From contig WIDE01000081.1 in NCBI GenBank assembly GCA_015039315.1, forward strand, positions 85,797 through 149,796: DNA of 64,000 nucleotides, in the 5' to 3' direction. Under the pieces are notes generated by a model. The model was given only the letters and a program-made list of their open reading frames with translations. It was not told where the DNA came from and made no database searches. The DNA comes from Clavulina sp. PMI_390. Taxonomy: Eukaryota; Basidiomycota; Agaricomycetes; Cantharellales; Hydnaceae. Position 1 is the stretch's first letter, and each line of letters starts with the position of its first letter. Shown here piece after piece: positions 51,131 through 63,509 of this stretch. Made by a program: the position numbers and the translations under genes.

Positions 51131-52362
51131 GACTCAATCCACGCCTGATGCTGCCCGTCTCCAGAAGGAGAATGATGAACTAAGGGAACTACTCCGCACC
51201 CTCCAAAATAACCATGCTTCAACCAATTCCCAACTCGCCGCCGTAGCATCTACCTCGTCCCAAGCCATCACACAACTAAACCGCGAGATCGGGCGCCTTC
51301 AAGCAGATCGGGCGGCGCTGCGTGCTTCCCTCCAACCCCCTGAATATGAAGGCTCAGACAAGACTATATCTCGATTTGCATCTCTTAACCGTGCGATCGA
51401 AGAGTGGGCTTCTTCCGCGAGCGAGGAGATCGTCGCAGCAGTCGTCAACTCATCCGATCCGACGCTCGAACCCACCACGCTTGACATTGTCGATCTTCCT
51501 GCGTTCAAAGCGGTCACGCTCCAGCAGACTGATGTATGCGACCAGATGTACAAAGGCACAGATGGGAAGGCAAGACAGCTTGAGCTTGTTGTGGATTTCG
51601 CGCTACGGAGTATCTTCTGCTATCATTTGTTGGAGAGTATTTTTGATAGGTTTCATCCTATCCTTGGATGGGCTCGGGATCCGAGCATGAGGGCGCTCAA
51701 GAGGAGCAATCTCGACCGACCACTGCGGGAGATGTATGGAAACGTGCGACTCGCTGGTAAGTCATCCCTGTTCATGTTCCTTCGTGCCTATATTGCCCGT
51801 TCTCCTCTCGCTAAACAACGTGATAATCAAACTGACCGGTACGCTGCTATGTGCAGAACCACAAGCTATCTCAGGGCGCTGGCGCACGGCGTCTTTCAAA
51901 GCTATCGCAGCATCCCCCGAATCCAGCGCCATCTCTCCCAACCTCATCCCCAACGCGACACAGCTAGTCCTCCATGATGTCCGGCGATTGATGGAAGCGA
52001 TCCACGGGCGCGCTCTGACTGGCCAGATCCTACATGAACCGACCGTTGTCGAGGCCGCGGAAGTTGTCAAGCTCGCCTATGAATGGAACACGGACGTGAA
52101 GGGCAAGGACGTGCTTCTGGAGTATCATCCCTTTGGGGCGAGGAATGGGGGCACTTTCAGGGGAGAAAGGATGGAATCCATGGGCGTGGAGATGGGCAAG
52201 TTGACCCTCGGGGAAGGTAGCTCGAGCCCGGATCTGAAGGTTCTGTGTGGGGTGTCCCTGGGGTTGGAAACGAGCCAGGCGGTTGGGAGCGGGAAGCCGC
52301 CAAAGTATGTCCTTCATGCAAAGGCGAAAGTGGCTACGCGTCATTTCTTTGACGAATTGTGA
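51131..52362 (+). CDS. Coiled-coil protein of unknown function, 5' end unresolved
   Basis: Not recognised. The exon begins after the acceptor TTCCTGTAG at 51123-51131 and reads TQSTPDAARLQKENDELREL and onward as a coiled coil (LNREIGRLQADRAALRASL), then a folded-looking part: TISRFASLNRAIEEWASSAS, LVVDFALRSIFCYHLLESIF, DRFHPILGWA, an intron from about 51755 to 51855, then RWRTASFKAIAASPESS, LVLHDVRRLMEAIHG and a C-terminus with KYVLHAKAKVATRHFFDEL. There is no in-frame ATG before residue ~120, so a 5' exon is missing from my model. This layout, N-terminal coiled coil plus an alpha-helical domain, is common among unnamed agaricomycete proteins. Confidence 0.65.
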
Positions 52363-52644
52363 GCATTTTATGTGGGGAAGAGTAATATAATGTTTTCGTC
52401 GTGAAAGTGTGGACATTCGACCAATGTATATCACGCTGGATAGAGCGTACTATTCCCATATTAGTGTGGTAATCATATTTATATGATGATACTCGTTTGG
52501 AGGGAACGTCGTGAGCTGGAGGAGTGTCAGACTGCATAGTTGGCTTGGAGGTGAAGGCCGAGATGGGATGGATTGAATATGGCTGATACAAGTGATAATG
52601 CTGAATAAAGATACACCAAAACACGCGGCTCCAGGAAGATCTGA

Positions 52645-53151
52645 TCACCGAGAGTTAGGCGGGATGACACCCCATTCCGGGGTCCCAGCTGGTCTGGGTA
52701 CTCGTACAGGTTCCCAGTTGTCCTCAGCATTCTTGCTTTCCAGTCGCTAGCGAACAGCAGATGAAAGAAGGTGTGATTGAGTAATAAAGCACGAATATTG
52801 CGTCCATCTTAATGAATACTCACGAAATACTCCTCGCGTATGTCCATCTGCCGCCGACCTTGCTTGAGGCCGATTTCTTCTTCCTTGGACATCTGACAAG
52901 GTGTGTCTACTCAGTCAAAACAAGTCAACAAATAATACAGATATCGTCCATAGGCGTACTTGGGAGACTTTGGCATCACGCAAGTCGTACCGCGTCTGGG
53001 TAAATGTGGAGAGAGCGAAAGAGCCGACGACCATGGTGGCGAGGAACGGGATCCCAAAGTACAGAGGATTTTTCTTGATAGCCGGTCCCCATGCACTAGA
53101 TGATGAGCTTCGAGGTGATGGCAAGATTACTTTCGGTGGTGTAGGCGTCAT
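52645..53151 (-). CDS. COX16: Cytochrome c oxidase assembly protein COX16
   Basis: Cox16 is a small inner-membrane protein of mitochondria needed for cytochrome c oxidase assembly (Cox1/Cox2 modules). Three exons join to about 120 residues: exon 1 from 53151 with KKNPLYFGIPFLATMVVGSF (the single membrane segment) and FTQTRYDLRDAKVSQ; exon 2 with MSKEEEIGLKQGRRQMDIRE; exon 3 with RLESKNAEDNWEPVRVPRP and GTPEWGVIPP. The sequence matches the family signature KNPLYFGIPF...FTQTRYDL...DIREEYF along its whole length and has the family size. It is divergent from adenylosuccinate synthase with 286 bp between start codons. Confidence 0.95.
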
Positions 53152-53398
53152 AGTTGGGGGTTGGGTGGCCAAGATGTGCACAGCGTCAGCCCAGTCGGAA
53201 CCGTCCGTGTGCTTTTTCGACTGAATTGGAATATTAGGATCGATCGACCTTCGAGTTTCTGCAACTTTGGCTGAGAACAACAATCTCTCGCAGGTCTGTC
53301 GTTTCTTCATCTCTTAACCCTGCTACAGGTATTTCGGGGGCGGATACTGATAGTATATCACCTTCACGGACCCTGGGTAACGCATACACAGACAGTGA

Positions 53399-55169
<1,771 letters not shown>

Positions 55170-55707
55170 GTATACGGTGCCTCAGTTTGTGTCGATTGAG
55201 CAACAACCTTGGCAGTGTCCCACTCAATGACTCATTAAAGATTCCTTGAGCCTATGCTCTGATGGTTGTCTAGTCATTCTTGTACATTTACAGTAATGCG
55301 AAAGAAATGTTAGTGTTTGTTAGAACCTCACTGAGATTGAATCTGGCAGCAACGGCGCCAGGGACCGAGGGAGCGTTGAATCCCCCACATGCTCCACCAG
55401 GTGATTTTCGAGCCCTCGACCTAGAGGGCTCAAGGGGCATCCCGAGGCCGAAAATATGCTGCAACTATGCGGTGAGTGAGGCTGCCTCTGCGTTTACAGT
55501 GCCGGGAAATGTCTCTAATCGTGGTTCCGCGTAGGAGGTGGTCACCAACGAGCTTCTGTTACTTCATCCTCATGTTGCTATGCGGTCAATTCGGCGTTTT
55601 CTACCCACCTGATCCGACATACCCCGGACCCCACTCTCGTCATCACGGAAAGGGTTCCGTGGTCTATTTTCGTTCCCCTTCCTCGGTGCCTTGACAGCAA
55701 CGGCATA

Positions 55708-55714
55708 CACGTGA
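55708..55714 (+). promoter_or_regulatory. CACGTGA element, expansin-like gene 1
   Basis: CACGTGA 171 bp before the ATG. The same site lies 170 and 180 bp before the two paralogues. CACGTG is the E-box bound by bHLH regulators such as Cbf1 and Pho4. Confidence 0.55.
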
Positions 55715-55791
55715 TCCCCTGCTCGGCATGTCTTTGCCTCTAACTCTCAACAGCTCATACCTTCCCTCAGAACCACCGCACTCCTTTGACA

Positions 55792-55800
55792 GTCTTTACA
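55792..55800 (+). promoter_or_regulatory. GTCTTTACA leader element, expansin-like gene 1
   Basis: Nine bases, 87 bp before the ATG, repeated 84 and 80 bp before the paralogues' ATGs. Probably the transcription start region or 5' UTR. Confidence 0.5.
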
Positions 55801-55878
55801 GGTCTCATTGTTTGTCTCAACTTCTTCCTTGGCTCTATCCAAATCCCTTCCTCTCCCCAAGCTGTCCCCTTGGCCAAT

Positions 55879-56786
55879 ATGAAGCTATTCCCTACCATGC
55901 TTGTCTTCGTCTCTGCAACACTTTTGTCGTCTGTTGCTGCGCACCGTGTTATGCTCGTGAATCCCCATCACCATTCTAATCACACGGAGAGGGCCGAGAA
56001 TGAGAATGGTCTCACCGAACGGACTACCTATGAATGTATGGTACCATCAAAATTTTACACCTTGCTGACGTCCCTGATCTGGGATGGATATCGCTTATAG
56101 ACAATAACAAGCGCGCTACTTACTTTGGTACGTACCAGGATGTTTTGGTATCTGTGATGGAGCTTGCGGGATCTAAACTAGTTTCCATTAGGTGCTGGAC
56201 TCTCCGCATGTGGTCCTACCTACTCCCCCTCTGATTACATCGTGGCATTGGCTCAAGATACGTTCGGCTACAGCTACCCCAGCCCTTATTGTAACCGTCC
56301 TATCGTCATTGCATATGGCGGAAAGACTGCGCATGCGAAAATCGTCGATTCGGTACGCTTCTCCTCCATCTCGATTATCCCGATCCCGACACCGCTTGTC
56401 TCACCTATGCGATGAACTAGTGTGTGCGATGTGCCGAGTTTGACCCCCACGCGTTGGACCTGACTGAGGGTCTGTTCTCCTATTTCGCCTCGACAGACCT
56501 CGGTGTAATCTACGTTGACTGGAGCTTCACGGATGAGGAGAGTTCGACTCCTACCACAACGCATCACACAACGACGACGCATCATACTACGTCTACCAAG
56601 CACACGACGACTTCGCACTCTACCACAACCACGAAGACATCCTCCAAGCCCACGACAACTAGCAATGCTACCAGCACGGCGTCCTCTACGTCTACTGCCA
56701 CTACGAGCAGCACAACGGGCAATTTGTACAACGTGAATGAGGTGATCCTCAACCTCAATAACTTCATGACTGCCGCTGCCGCGTGA
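55879..56786 (+). CDS. Expansin-like (DPBB/RlpA-type) secreted protein 1
   Basis: Signal peptide MKLFPTMLVFVSATLLSSVA, a short pro-region (HRVMLVNPHHHSN), then a double-psi beta-barrel of about 110 residues: RATYFGAGLSACGPTYSPSD, FGYSYPSPYCNRPIVIAYGG, KTAHAKIVDS joined to CVRCAEFDPHALDLTEG, and GVIYVDWSFTDEE. Four conserved Cys and the K-I-V-D-S-C-x2-C pattern match the RlpA/barwin-like fold of fungal expansin-like proteins (loosenins), which loosen plant or fungal wall polysaccharides without hydrolysis. No carbohydrate-binding C-terminal domain follows; instead there is a Thr/Ser/His-rich O-glycosylatable tail and a conserved hydrophobic end (GNLYNVNEVILNLNNFM). Introns: 56036-56100, one after RATYF, one after KIVDS. 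Confidence 0.9.
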
Positions 56787-57752
56787 TCACATCACATCTC
56801 CTCCACCTTTTCCTTCTTCACCTTTCTCTGTTTCATTTTCGGTATCGATACCCGTCTATATTGACCAATTTCGTTGTACTTGGCTCTCCTCGAGGTGTTG
56901 TTAGTGTTGATTGACTCGCCTACCTCACCGTCTTGGTATTTACTCTTATTCCATCTAACCTTAACCTTCTTGCCATGGGGCAATCTTGAATGGTAGTACA
57001 TAATACCCACCACTGCTTAAGCCATTTTTCTTCTGGCTCTATACATGATGGGCGGACCCACCGACTAGGACATCCACTCTAGCTCGGTGGAAACTGACAC
57101 ACAGAGTCACGAAACTTGAAACAAGCATTTATTACGCCGCTCGAGCGCTTGGCAAGACGGGCCCAATTAGAGCGCCGGAGAGTGTTAGTTGATCACGAGA
57201 AGGAGGAATGTTTTCCGACGGCTTTACAGCCTGTTGCGCGCGTGTAACGAGCTGAGGGCAGAATAGCTGACAGTTGATCGTCAAATGAGGGGGATCTCGG
57301 GGTAACATCGGTGCACGCAGGTATTGAGCCACAGGGGATGGGCCAGCCGGCGCCTACGAATATATGTGAAAGCGAAGTCGAGTGTGTCTTACCAGCAAGG
57401 GCAGTATGATTTCGGATCAGTCTTGGAGCAAAATAAAAGGTACTGCACAGTGATGGTCTGTTTGTTGCGCTCGCGATCCAACGATGCCTGAGGATTGGTA
57501 GGCCGTCTTTGTTGATTAGCAACCTTTCAAGCTTCTCAATGCCTCAAGCTCTAGCCAGTGATTGCCCTTTCCACCTTGGCGTCTGCTTTCAACTGTTTCC
57601 AGCCCAGCTGACGTGAAAGTTCACTACTGGATTTTCCACTACTCTGTTGTTGTTCATCTTTTTCCACGCTTAATGTAGAAACCATAGAAACCCACTCTCG
57701 TAATCGTGGAATATCCTCTCCTGAGCCATAGAAACCTGGCGGCAATGAGAAA

Positions 57753-57759
57753 CACGTGA
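57753..57759 (+). promoter_or_regulatory. CACGTGA element, expansin-like gene 2
   Basis: CACGTGACCACTT, identical over 13 bases to the copy before gene 3, 170 bp before the ATG. Confidence 0.6.
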
Positions 57760-57838
57760 CCACTTACCCTAATCTCGGGACCACCGCTTGCAAAGCTCAA
57801 CTCCCATCATCCTTTCAACCTCTCGGAATCCTTGAACG

Positions 57839-57847
57839 GTCTTTACA
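57839..57847 (+). promoter_or_regulatory. GTCTTTACA leader element, expansin-like gene 2
   Basis: Same nine bases as in genes 1 and 3, 84 bp before the ATG, here followed by CGTCTCAT as a near match to gene 1 (GGTCTCAT). Confidence 0.5.
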
Positions 57848-57922
57848 CGTCTCATAACATCTCACTGTCGCTTCTGCTTTCGCTTCGCTATACCATCTTC
57901 CCTTCAGTTGCTCTTGCTCGTC

Positions 57923-58858
57923 ATGAGACTCTTCCCCGCTGTACTTCTCCTTGTCCCTTCGGCATTTTTGTCATCTGTCCTTGCGCACCGTGTTGCTCTT
58001 GTAAACCCCCATCGCCACTCCAACGCCACAGAGAGGGCTGAAAACGAGAATGGGCTCACTGAACGGGCCAGCTATGAATGCACGATGCCATCAATCCTTC
58101 TGCCTTGGTTGTGTCACGGGGCTGACTCTTCCACCTTTTATAGACATGAACAAACGTGCGACTAATTTTGGTATGTGGATGGGTGGTTTTGGTAAATATG
58201 TGGCTTTCGGGACCTGAATACGTTTCTGTCAGATGCTGGACTATCGGCCTGCGGTCCTACATACTCTCCCTCGGACTTTGTCGTGGCGTTGGCCCAAAAC
58301 ACGTTTGGATACAGCTATCCGAGCCCTTACTGTAACCGCCCGATCGTGCTCGCGTATAATGGGAAGACCGCCCACGCCAAAATTGTTGACTCGGTATGTG
58401 ATAGATATTCTCTTTTTGACTGGCTCCCACAAGCAACGCGCGCAAAAATGAAAACTTACCTGTTTGCAAATCCATTTGCTTAGTGTGAACTATGTGCCCA
58501 GTATGACCCTCATGCTTTGGACTTGACCGATGGTCTATTCGCCTATTTTGCCCCCATCGACATCGGTGTTATCTACATCGACTGGAGCTTCACCGACGAG
58601 GGGAATCCGGATCCTGCCACCACGACTCACCATACAACCACGACGACCCGCCACACCACATCCACCAAGCCCACAACGACCTCGCACTCGACCACGACCA
58701 CAAAGTCCACATCCAGCCAGGCCTCGACAGCTAGCCACACTACCAGTACGGCATCGTCGACGTCCAGTGCCCCCACAGGCAGTGCAACGGGCAATTTCGA
58801 CAGCGTGGCCGAAGTGATTCTCAACCTCCAAAACGTAATGAATGCCGCCGCTGCGTAA
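57923..58858 (+). CDS. Expansin-like (DPBB/RlpA-type) secreted protein 2
   Basis: Second tandem paralogue. Signal peptide MRLFPAVLLLVPSAFLSSVL, pro-region HRVALVNPHRHSN, then the barrel: RATNFDAGLSACGPTYSPSD, VVALAQNTFGYSYPSPYCNR, TAHAKIVDS joined to CELCAQYDPHALDLTDG, and GVIYIDWSFTDEG, followed by a Thr-rich tail and the conserved end NFDSVAEVILNLQNVMNAAA. The first intron (58080-58143) lies where genes 1 and 3 have theirs but starts with GC, not GT. Where the paralogues read ATYFG or ATWYG just before the barrel, this copy reads ATNFD, so the usual Gly is Asp. Otherwise intact. Expected extracellular, wall-loosening role as for copy 1. Confidence 0.87.
58080..58143 (+). other. Non-canonical GC-AG intron in expansin-like gene 2
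   Basis: After TATGAAT the next bases are GCACGA, where gene 1 has GTATGG and gene 3 GTAAGT. The 64-nt intron ends TTTTATAG. Splicing here keeps the frame and the paralogous protein sequence. Confidence 0.7.
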
Positions 58859-59770
58859 TTCCCCACAGCGCTTGCTCTTCCCCCATTCTCTCTATCTTCG
58901 TTTTTGGTGGCATATACCCCGGCTATGTTGATCTTAGCCTGTCAATTCTAGTCGTCATTGTTGTTATTGTTGGTCGATTCAACCACTCCAATCACATGGT
59001 CTTTTGCTTTTGGTCTTGCCGCTGCTGTCTTCAACCATCTTGCCATTCTGGCTTTGTCAAATGATTTGCGTATAAACTCAGACGGCCACGATGGTTGGCA
59101 TGGCGCTCACGCAGGATGAATGACCTTGCCTGACCTGGTTACGTTTGGTGTCTTCTCGCTAGGGTGACTTTCTGTGAGGGTCAAATCTCCCCGCAAAGTT
59201 GGTATCTCTGAACGTGGAGGTCAGTGTATTTGAAATCTCTTTGAACTCTATCCATCCTCTGTGCCTCTGAATCAGCTGGTAGAATCGAGGGTGGTGTGGC
59301 CCTTGAACGAATGTCATAACGTATTGATTGGCATCATAAATAAGCAATTAGCACCCTCATTGTTAGGAACATGTCCTTTGACGGTGTATGTGGATGATCT
59401 CCAAGCTGACCAAAGTGGAGAATATTGGCTGTCGGTTTCTACCCATCTCCAAGCAGCTGGAAAAAGTACGTATCAATTTTTAGCACTACAGAACATGCCC
59501 AGCAGTAGGAATTGTCCACAGGGCAGAATTATGTGAGCAGGAAGGGCTCGGTACCGTTACGTCCCCGTCCAGTCTCACGGGCGGAACAATACAACACCAA
59601 TGCTTTGCCGTTTGTGATCTACCATTGGTCATGGGTTTGTAAATCACTAGAGGCCTAAAACCACAAAATGCCAAAAGAAAACAACACAACATTTCTTCCA
59701 GAGTTACACCCCCGAAGTCGAGGGAAAAAATCCGACAGGCTTCTGATTCTGAAACGGGCTTGGCAACGCG

Positions 59771-59777
59771 CACGTGA
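59771..59777 (+). promoter_or_regulatory. CACGTGA element, expansin-like gene 3
   Basis: CACGTGACCACTT 180 bp before the ATG, identical to gene 2. Confidence 0.6.
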
Positions 59778-59870
59778 CCACTTGGCACACGAATCAACAA
59801 CAGCACCCACACCCAGTTCAACCTACACGTTCTTTCAGAACCTATACCACTCTCTTAGCAGTCCTTGAGC

Positions 59871-59879
59871 GTCTTTACA
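59871..59879 (+). promoter_or_regulatory. GTCTTTACA leader element, expansin-like gene 3
   Basis: 80 bp before the ATG, as in the two paralogues. Confidence 0.5.
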
Positions 59880-59950
59880 CGCACTCTGATATCTTTTCGA
59901 TCCTTTTTTCACCCCTTCACCCAACCTCTCGTGTTCCCCCCCTTATCACC

Positions 59951-60909
59951 ATGAAGTTCTTCCCCACCCTTGCCATACTCGCTGCCTCTGCTCTTTTGCC
60001 CTCGGTCTTTGCGACGAGCAGCCACAAGCATCGTGTAATGATCGAGAACCCTCATCGCCGCGCCAATTCCTCGGCACAGGTTGAGTCTGACCTCGCCGAA
60101 CGCGGTGGTTACGAATGTAAGTTGCTACCTCGCTCGTGCCTTTTCTCCATATCTAATGAACAAATTCTGCTTTAGACAACAACATTCGTGCTACCTGGTA
60201 CGGTATGTGTCTGATATTCCGGCCACGGAGCGCCATCTCTATTGCTAGTACACAGCACTAATCGCATCCCCCATTCTAGGTGCTGGATTGTCAGCGTGCG
60301 GCCCCACGTACTCGACCTCGGACTTTATCGTCGCCCTTGCCCAGAACACGTTTGGGTACAGCTACCCTAGCCCCTACTGTAACCGTCCAATCATCATCGA
60401 GTATGGCGGGAAAACTGCTCACGCCAAGATTGTGGACTCGGTGAGTGATGGTTTCCCTCTTATTACCTCATTTGATCTGACGACGACCGACAACTATGTG
60501 CGTACGCATCTTTCAGTGTGTTGCCTGTGCCTGGTATAATCCCCATGCGTTGGACCTTACCGAGGGCTTGTTCTCCTACTTTGCCCCGATGAGCGAAGGT
60601 GTCATCTACGTCGATTGGAGCTTTACTGATGAGGAGCCCGCTCCCACCACTACGCACCATACCACCACCACTCACCACACAACTTCTACCAAGCCCACGA
60701 CCACGCACCACTCGACGACGACTACCACATCGAGCAAGAAGTCTACCACAACGACCAGTCACGAGTCGTCGTCGTCGTCCACTCACACTGCCACCAGCAC
60801 GGCTTCTTCCTCGACTGGGACCCCGACGACCGGCACGACTGGCAATTTATACGACATGACGGAGGTCGTTCTTAACATGGCGAACATTCTGAACGTTGCT
60901 ATCGCGTAG
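59951..60909 (+). CDS. Expansin-like (DPBB/RlpA-type) secreted protein 3
   Basis: Third tandem paralogue. Signal peptide MKFFPTLAILAASALLPSVF, a pro-region HRVMIENPHRRAN, then RATWYGAGLSACGPTYSTSD, ALAQNTFGYSYPSPYCNRPI, TAHAKIVDS joined to CVACAWYNPHALDLTEG, and GVIYVDWSFTDEE. It keeps the canonical RATWYG start of expansin-like barrels, so it may be closest to the ancestral copy. The Thr/Ser/His-rich tail ends in GNLYDMTEVVLNMANILNVA, showing that the short hydrophobic end is conserved across all three despite a drifting linker. Introns at 60117-60175, after TWY, and after KIVDS; all GT..AG. Confidence 0.9.
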
Positions 60910-62100
60910 TTGGTTCCTATCACCACCATGGCCTTTTGGCATCAATACCCACCCGTTTCGCCTTGTTGTATTTATTCTCCGGTGCTGTAGGTTTTCTTTC
61001 CCTACATCATCTTGCTCGTTCTCTGTCTCTGTGCTGCATCGCGACTGTGGTCTTGTACCCTTTTGCAATTGCGCTTTTGTCTCGTGTAATCTAAGTTATT
61101 TGCTACCGTCCCTGTTGATCAAGTTTGCGGTGTCTTTTTTGAAAATCTACGCTGTACTAGTTTTCTCAGAGTCCAGGTGGTGCAGGTTTATGCCGGCTAT
61201 CGTGTTTGTGGGATGAGAGAGCTGTGAGAACGAGACGTAGAGGCTGGTGTTAGTAGTACCAATGGGAGTCAGTTACGCGGCTGACCCAAGACATGACCTC
61301 GTTGAATCCACCCACAGAGTCGAATCGCGTCTGCTTGCTAGTGAAATTGATATTTTGGTTGTCCCGTACTTTCCCAAGACTAGTTCTTGTGAGCACTAGG
61401 GCTGAGTACATCAGCAAATGCCCGGCGGTAGGTTCGGCGGGTTCAGAGGGGTTCAAGGGGCTCAGGTGGCCTGTAAATCAGGGTTTCTATTCAGACGTGG
61501 CTGATCAGACCCTTGTACTCAATAAGATTGTTTCAGATGCCCTCCACAACTCCGGCCTGGCATTTGCTGATGTAGGTCGGAGGGTAATCCACTCGGGTGG
61601 GGGGAGATTATCAGACGAGATGTTCCTCAGTCCCAGCATGAACGTCAGCAATGCAAACATCAACTACACCTTGCACTAAAATAAGGCAGTTGTTCTTTTT
61701 GCTTGCGGAATGATTTGCGCTCGAGAAGTCATTGACATTACACAACTACAGCAGGGGTGAGGTCTAGGTGCACAATCATTCGAGCGATCACATTGTTGTG
61801 AGGCCTTTCAGCTCGATCATGCGTCATGCGCTTCCCTTTAACAGACTCGACGTTTTCTTGGGTTTCCGCTCATTTCGTCTTTTGCTGTCCTGGATATTTC
61901 CTTGTCTATATGGGTTTCCTTGTATTGGTGTTTTAGTAGTATTGGGTGAACACAATCTATTCGTCCTCTTCCCAATGTCTCTGGCAGATCGCTGCGCCTG
62001 ACTTTATACAAGGCTGTCTTTAGCTCAATTAACTCGGCATGCAGACGTCCCAACTACCAATTGATTTCAGTGCGGATGTTTGAATTGTAACCTGATACGT
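60910..62100. other. Intergenic region before the tandem repeat array
   Basis: About 1.2 kb: 3' flank of the third expansin-like gene, then unremarkable DNA. A plus-strand open frame at 61293-61679 has no recognisable domain. Confidence 0.4.
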
Positions 62101-62583
62101 ACTACAGGACATTCAGAGGAAAAGAAGAGGAGAGGGGGGATATGTAGGTTCTGTGGGGCAAGGACAATATGGAACAAAGGGAAAGTAATGTGAAGTCGGG
62201 TAGAAGTCAAACACCTGACCGTCACAATATATAAATTATCTTCTGTCTCCAGCTCGATACTATCTTGGGCACCATTCTTTAGCTTTATATGGTGTTCTAT
62301 ATAGGCGTTTGAGTATGTAGATGGTAATCGATTGGTGGTGCAAGCCGTCCTGAGCCCGAGGCTGGATGTACGCGTGTTCGTATGCTGTGATCCCCGCGTT
62401 TGAATGACGGAGAGACCGACCCCTATCTGTCGCATGTTCGGAGATGAGCAGAAAGATCCTCTAGACTGTCTGAGAAAAGAAGAAGAATCCTCTCTGAGCA
62501 GGTAATGGTGTGTGGTGAGTGACCAAACAAACATCACCTTGCTTGTCCACCTGACGGAAAACGCCAAACGAAATCGCAAAAAT

Positions 62584-62666
62584 TGGAGTAACTGAGGATC
62601 GAACTCAGGGCCTCTTCAAATCGTGTTATTCTGCAAATGAAGCGCGCTACCACTAACTATCACCTT
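62584..62666 (-). tRNA. tRNA-like unit 1 (Ala-UGC-like, 12-nt intron-like insert)
   Basis: On the minus strand the 3' half is a perfect tRNA: anticodon stem CTTCA/TGAAG, loop TTTGCA with anticodon TGC, variable AGGCC, T-arm CTGAG-TTCGATC-CTCAG, acceptor TTACTCC and A. Twelve extra bases follow the A at position 37, the place of tRNA introns. A TTTTT run follows the 3' end at once, as for Pol III termination. The 5' half is degenerate: GGTAGCGC is present, but the acceptor (AAGGTGA) pairs poorly and the D-arm is short. It may be a pseudogene or a tRNA-derived repeat. Confidence 0.55.
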
Positions 62667-63049
62667 GGGAGTGAGGACTTCCATATAAGGAAGTTTGTGT
62701 CTCTAGCTCAATGTGACCTTAGTGCTATATTGTAGCCTTATACTATGTACCCCAACGTTGGCTGAACGTATAATTGTAAATCTGTGTATCGAGAAATGTA
62801 CTTGTCGAGGTATTATTGGCCGGCTGAGTGAGAGTAATCTGCAATAGTCTATGTCGGCTGAGTAGGCCCAATTGCGAGCGGGTATGCGGACATATCCTGA
62901 ACCCGCCCTTGGAAGGAGAAGGAGAAGATCATACTGTGAGCTTTGGGCACACGCAAGATGCTGGATATGATCCCGCTTAGACTGAGTGACCAAACAAATG
63001 TCGACCAACCTCCCCGCCTCCTTCCCCCCCAAAACGAATGCCAAAAATA

Positions 63050-63132
63050 TGGAGTAACTGAGGATCGAACTCAGGGCCTCTTCAAATCGTGTTATGCTGC
63101 AAATGAAGCGCGCTACCACTGCCTATCACCTT
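63050..63132 (-). tRNA. tRNA-like unit 2 (Ala-UGC-like)
   Basis: Same structure as unit 1; insert GCATAACACGAT, differing by one base from unit 1 (GAATAACACGAT). D-arm reads TAGGCAGTGGTAGCGC. TTTTT follows within three bases of the 3' end. Confidence 0.55.
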
Positions 63133-63509
63133 GGAGTGAGCACTTCCATATAAGGAAGTTTGTGTTTCTAGCTCAATGCGGCCTTAGTGCTCTATTATAG
63201 CCTTATACTATGTACCACAATGGTGGTCGGACGTATAAGTGGGAGTCTATGTACCAATCTATGTACTTGTCTAGATGTTATTGGCTGGCTGAGGGCGTAG
63301 TTTGCAATAGCCTATGTCGGCTGAGTAGGCCCAATTGTGAGCAGGTATGCGGACATATCCTGAAACCGCCCTTGGAAGGAGAAGGATAAGATCATACTGT
63401 GAGCTTTGGGCACGCAAAGATGTTGTATGAGAGAACGATTGGGAAGGGGAACCAAACAAACGCCGACCAACCTCCTGCCCGCCTCTCGCCCAAAAGAAAT
63501 CGCAAAAAT

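Larger units (their letters stand above)
55170..55878. other. Intergenic region with promoter of expansin-like gene 1
   Basis: 709 bp. The first half is the 3' flank of ADE12. The second half carries CACGTGA at 55708-55714 and GTCTTTACA at 55792-55800, both conserved in front of the two downstream paralogues. Confidence 0.55.
56787..57922. other. Spacer between expansin-like genes 1 and 2
   Basis: 1.14 kb. Pyrimidine-rich 3' flank of gene 1, then minus-strand open frames (57132-57763) without an ATG-started, splice-consistent model. The last 170 bp carry the conserved CACGTGA (57753) and GTCTTTACA (57839) of gene 2. Confidence 0.5.
58859..59950. other. Spacer between expansin-like genes 2 and 3
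   Basis: 1.09 kb of 3' flank and promoter. The last 180 bp hold CACGTGA (59771) and GTCTTTACA (59871). No other gene seen. Confidence 0.5.

Noticed and set aside
57132..57763. Possible small minus-strand gene between expansin-like genes 1 and 2 (contains FSLPPGFYGSGEDIPRLREW and a later Pro-rich frame)
   Set aside because: The upstream frame starts at GTG, not ATG, and the candidate exons do not join in consistent phase. Its 5' end also overlaps the conserved CACGTGA element. Kept only as a possibility for RNA-seq.
61293..61679. 128-codon plus-strand open frame before the repeat array
   Set aside because: No domain or start context; low-confidence chance frame.
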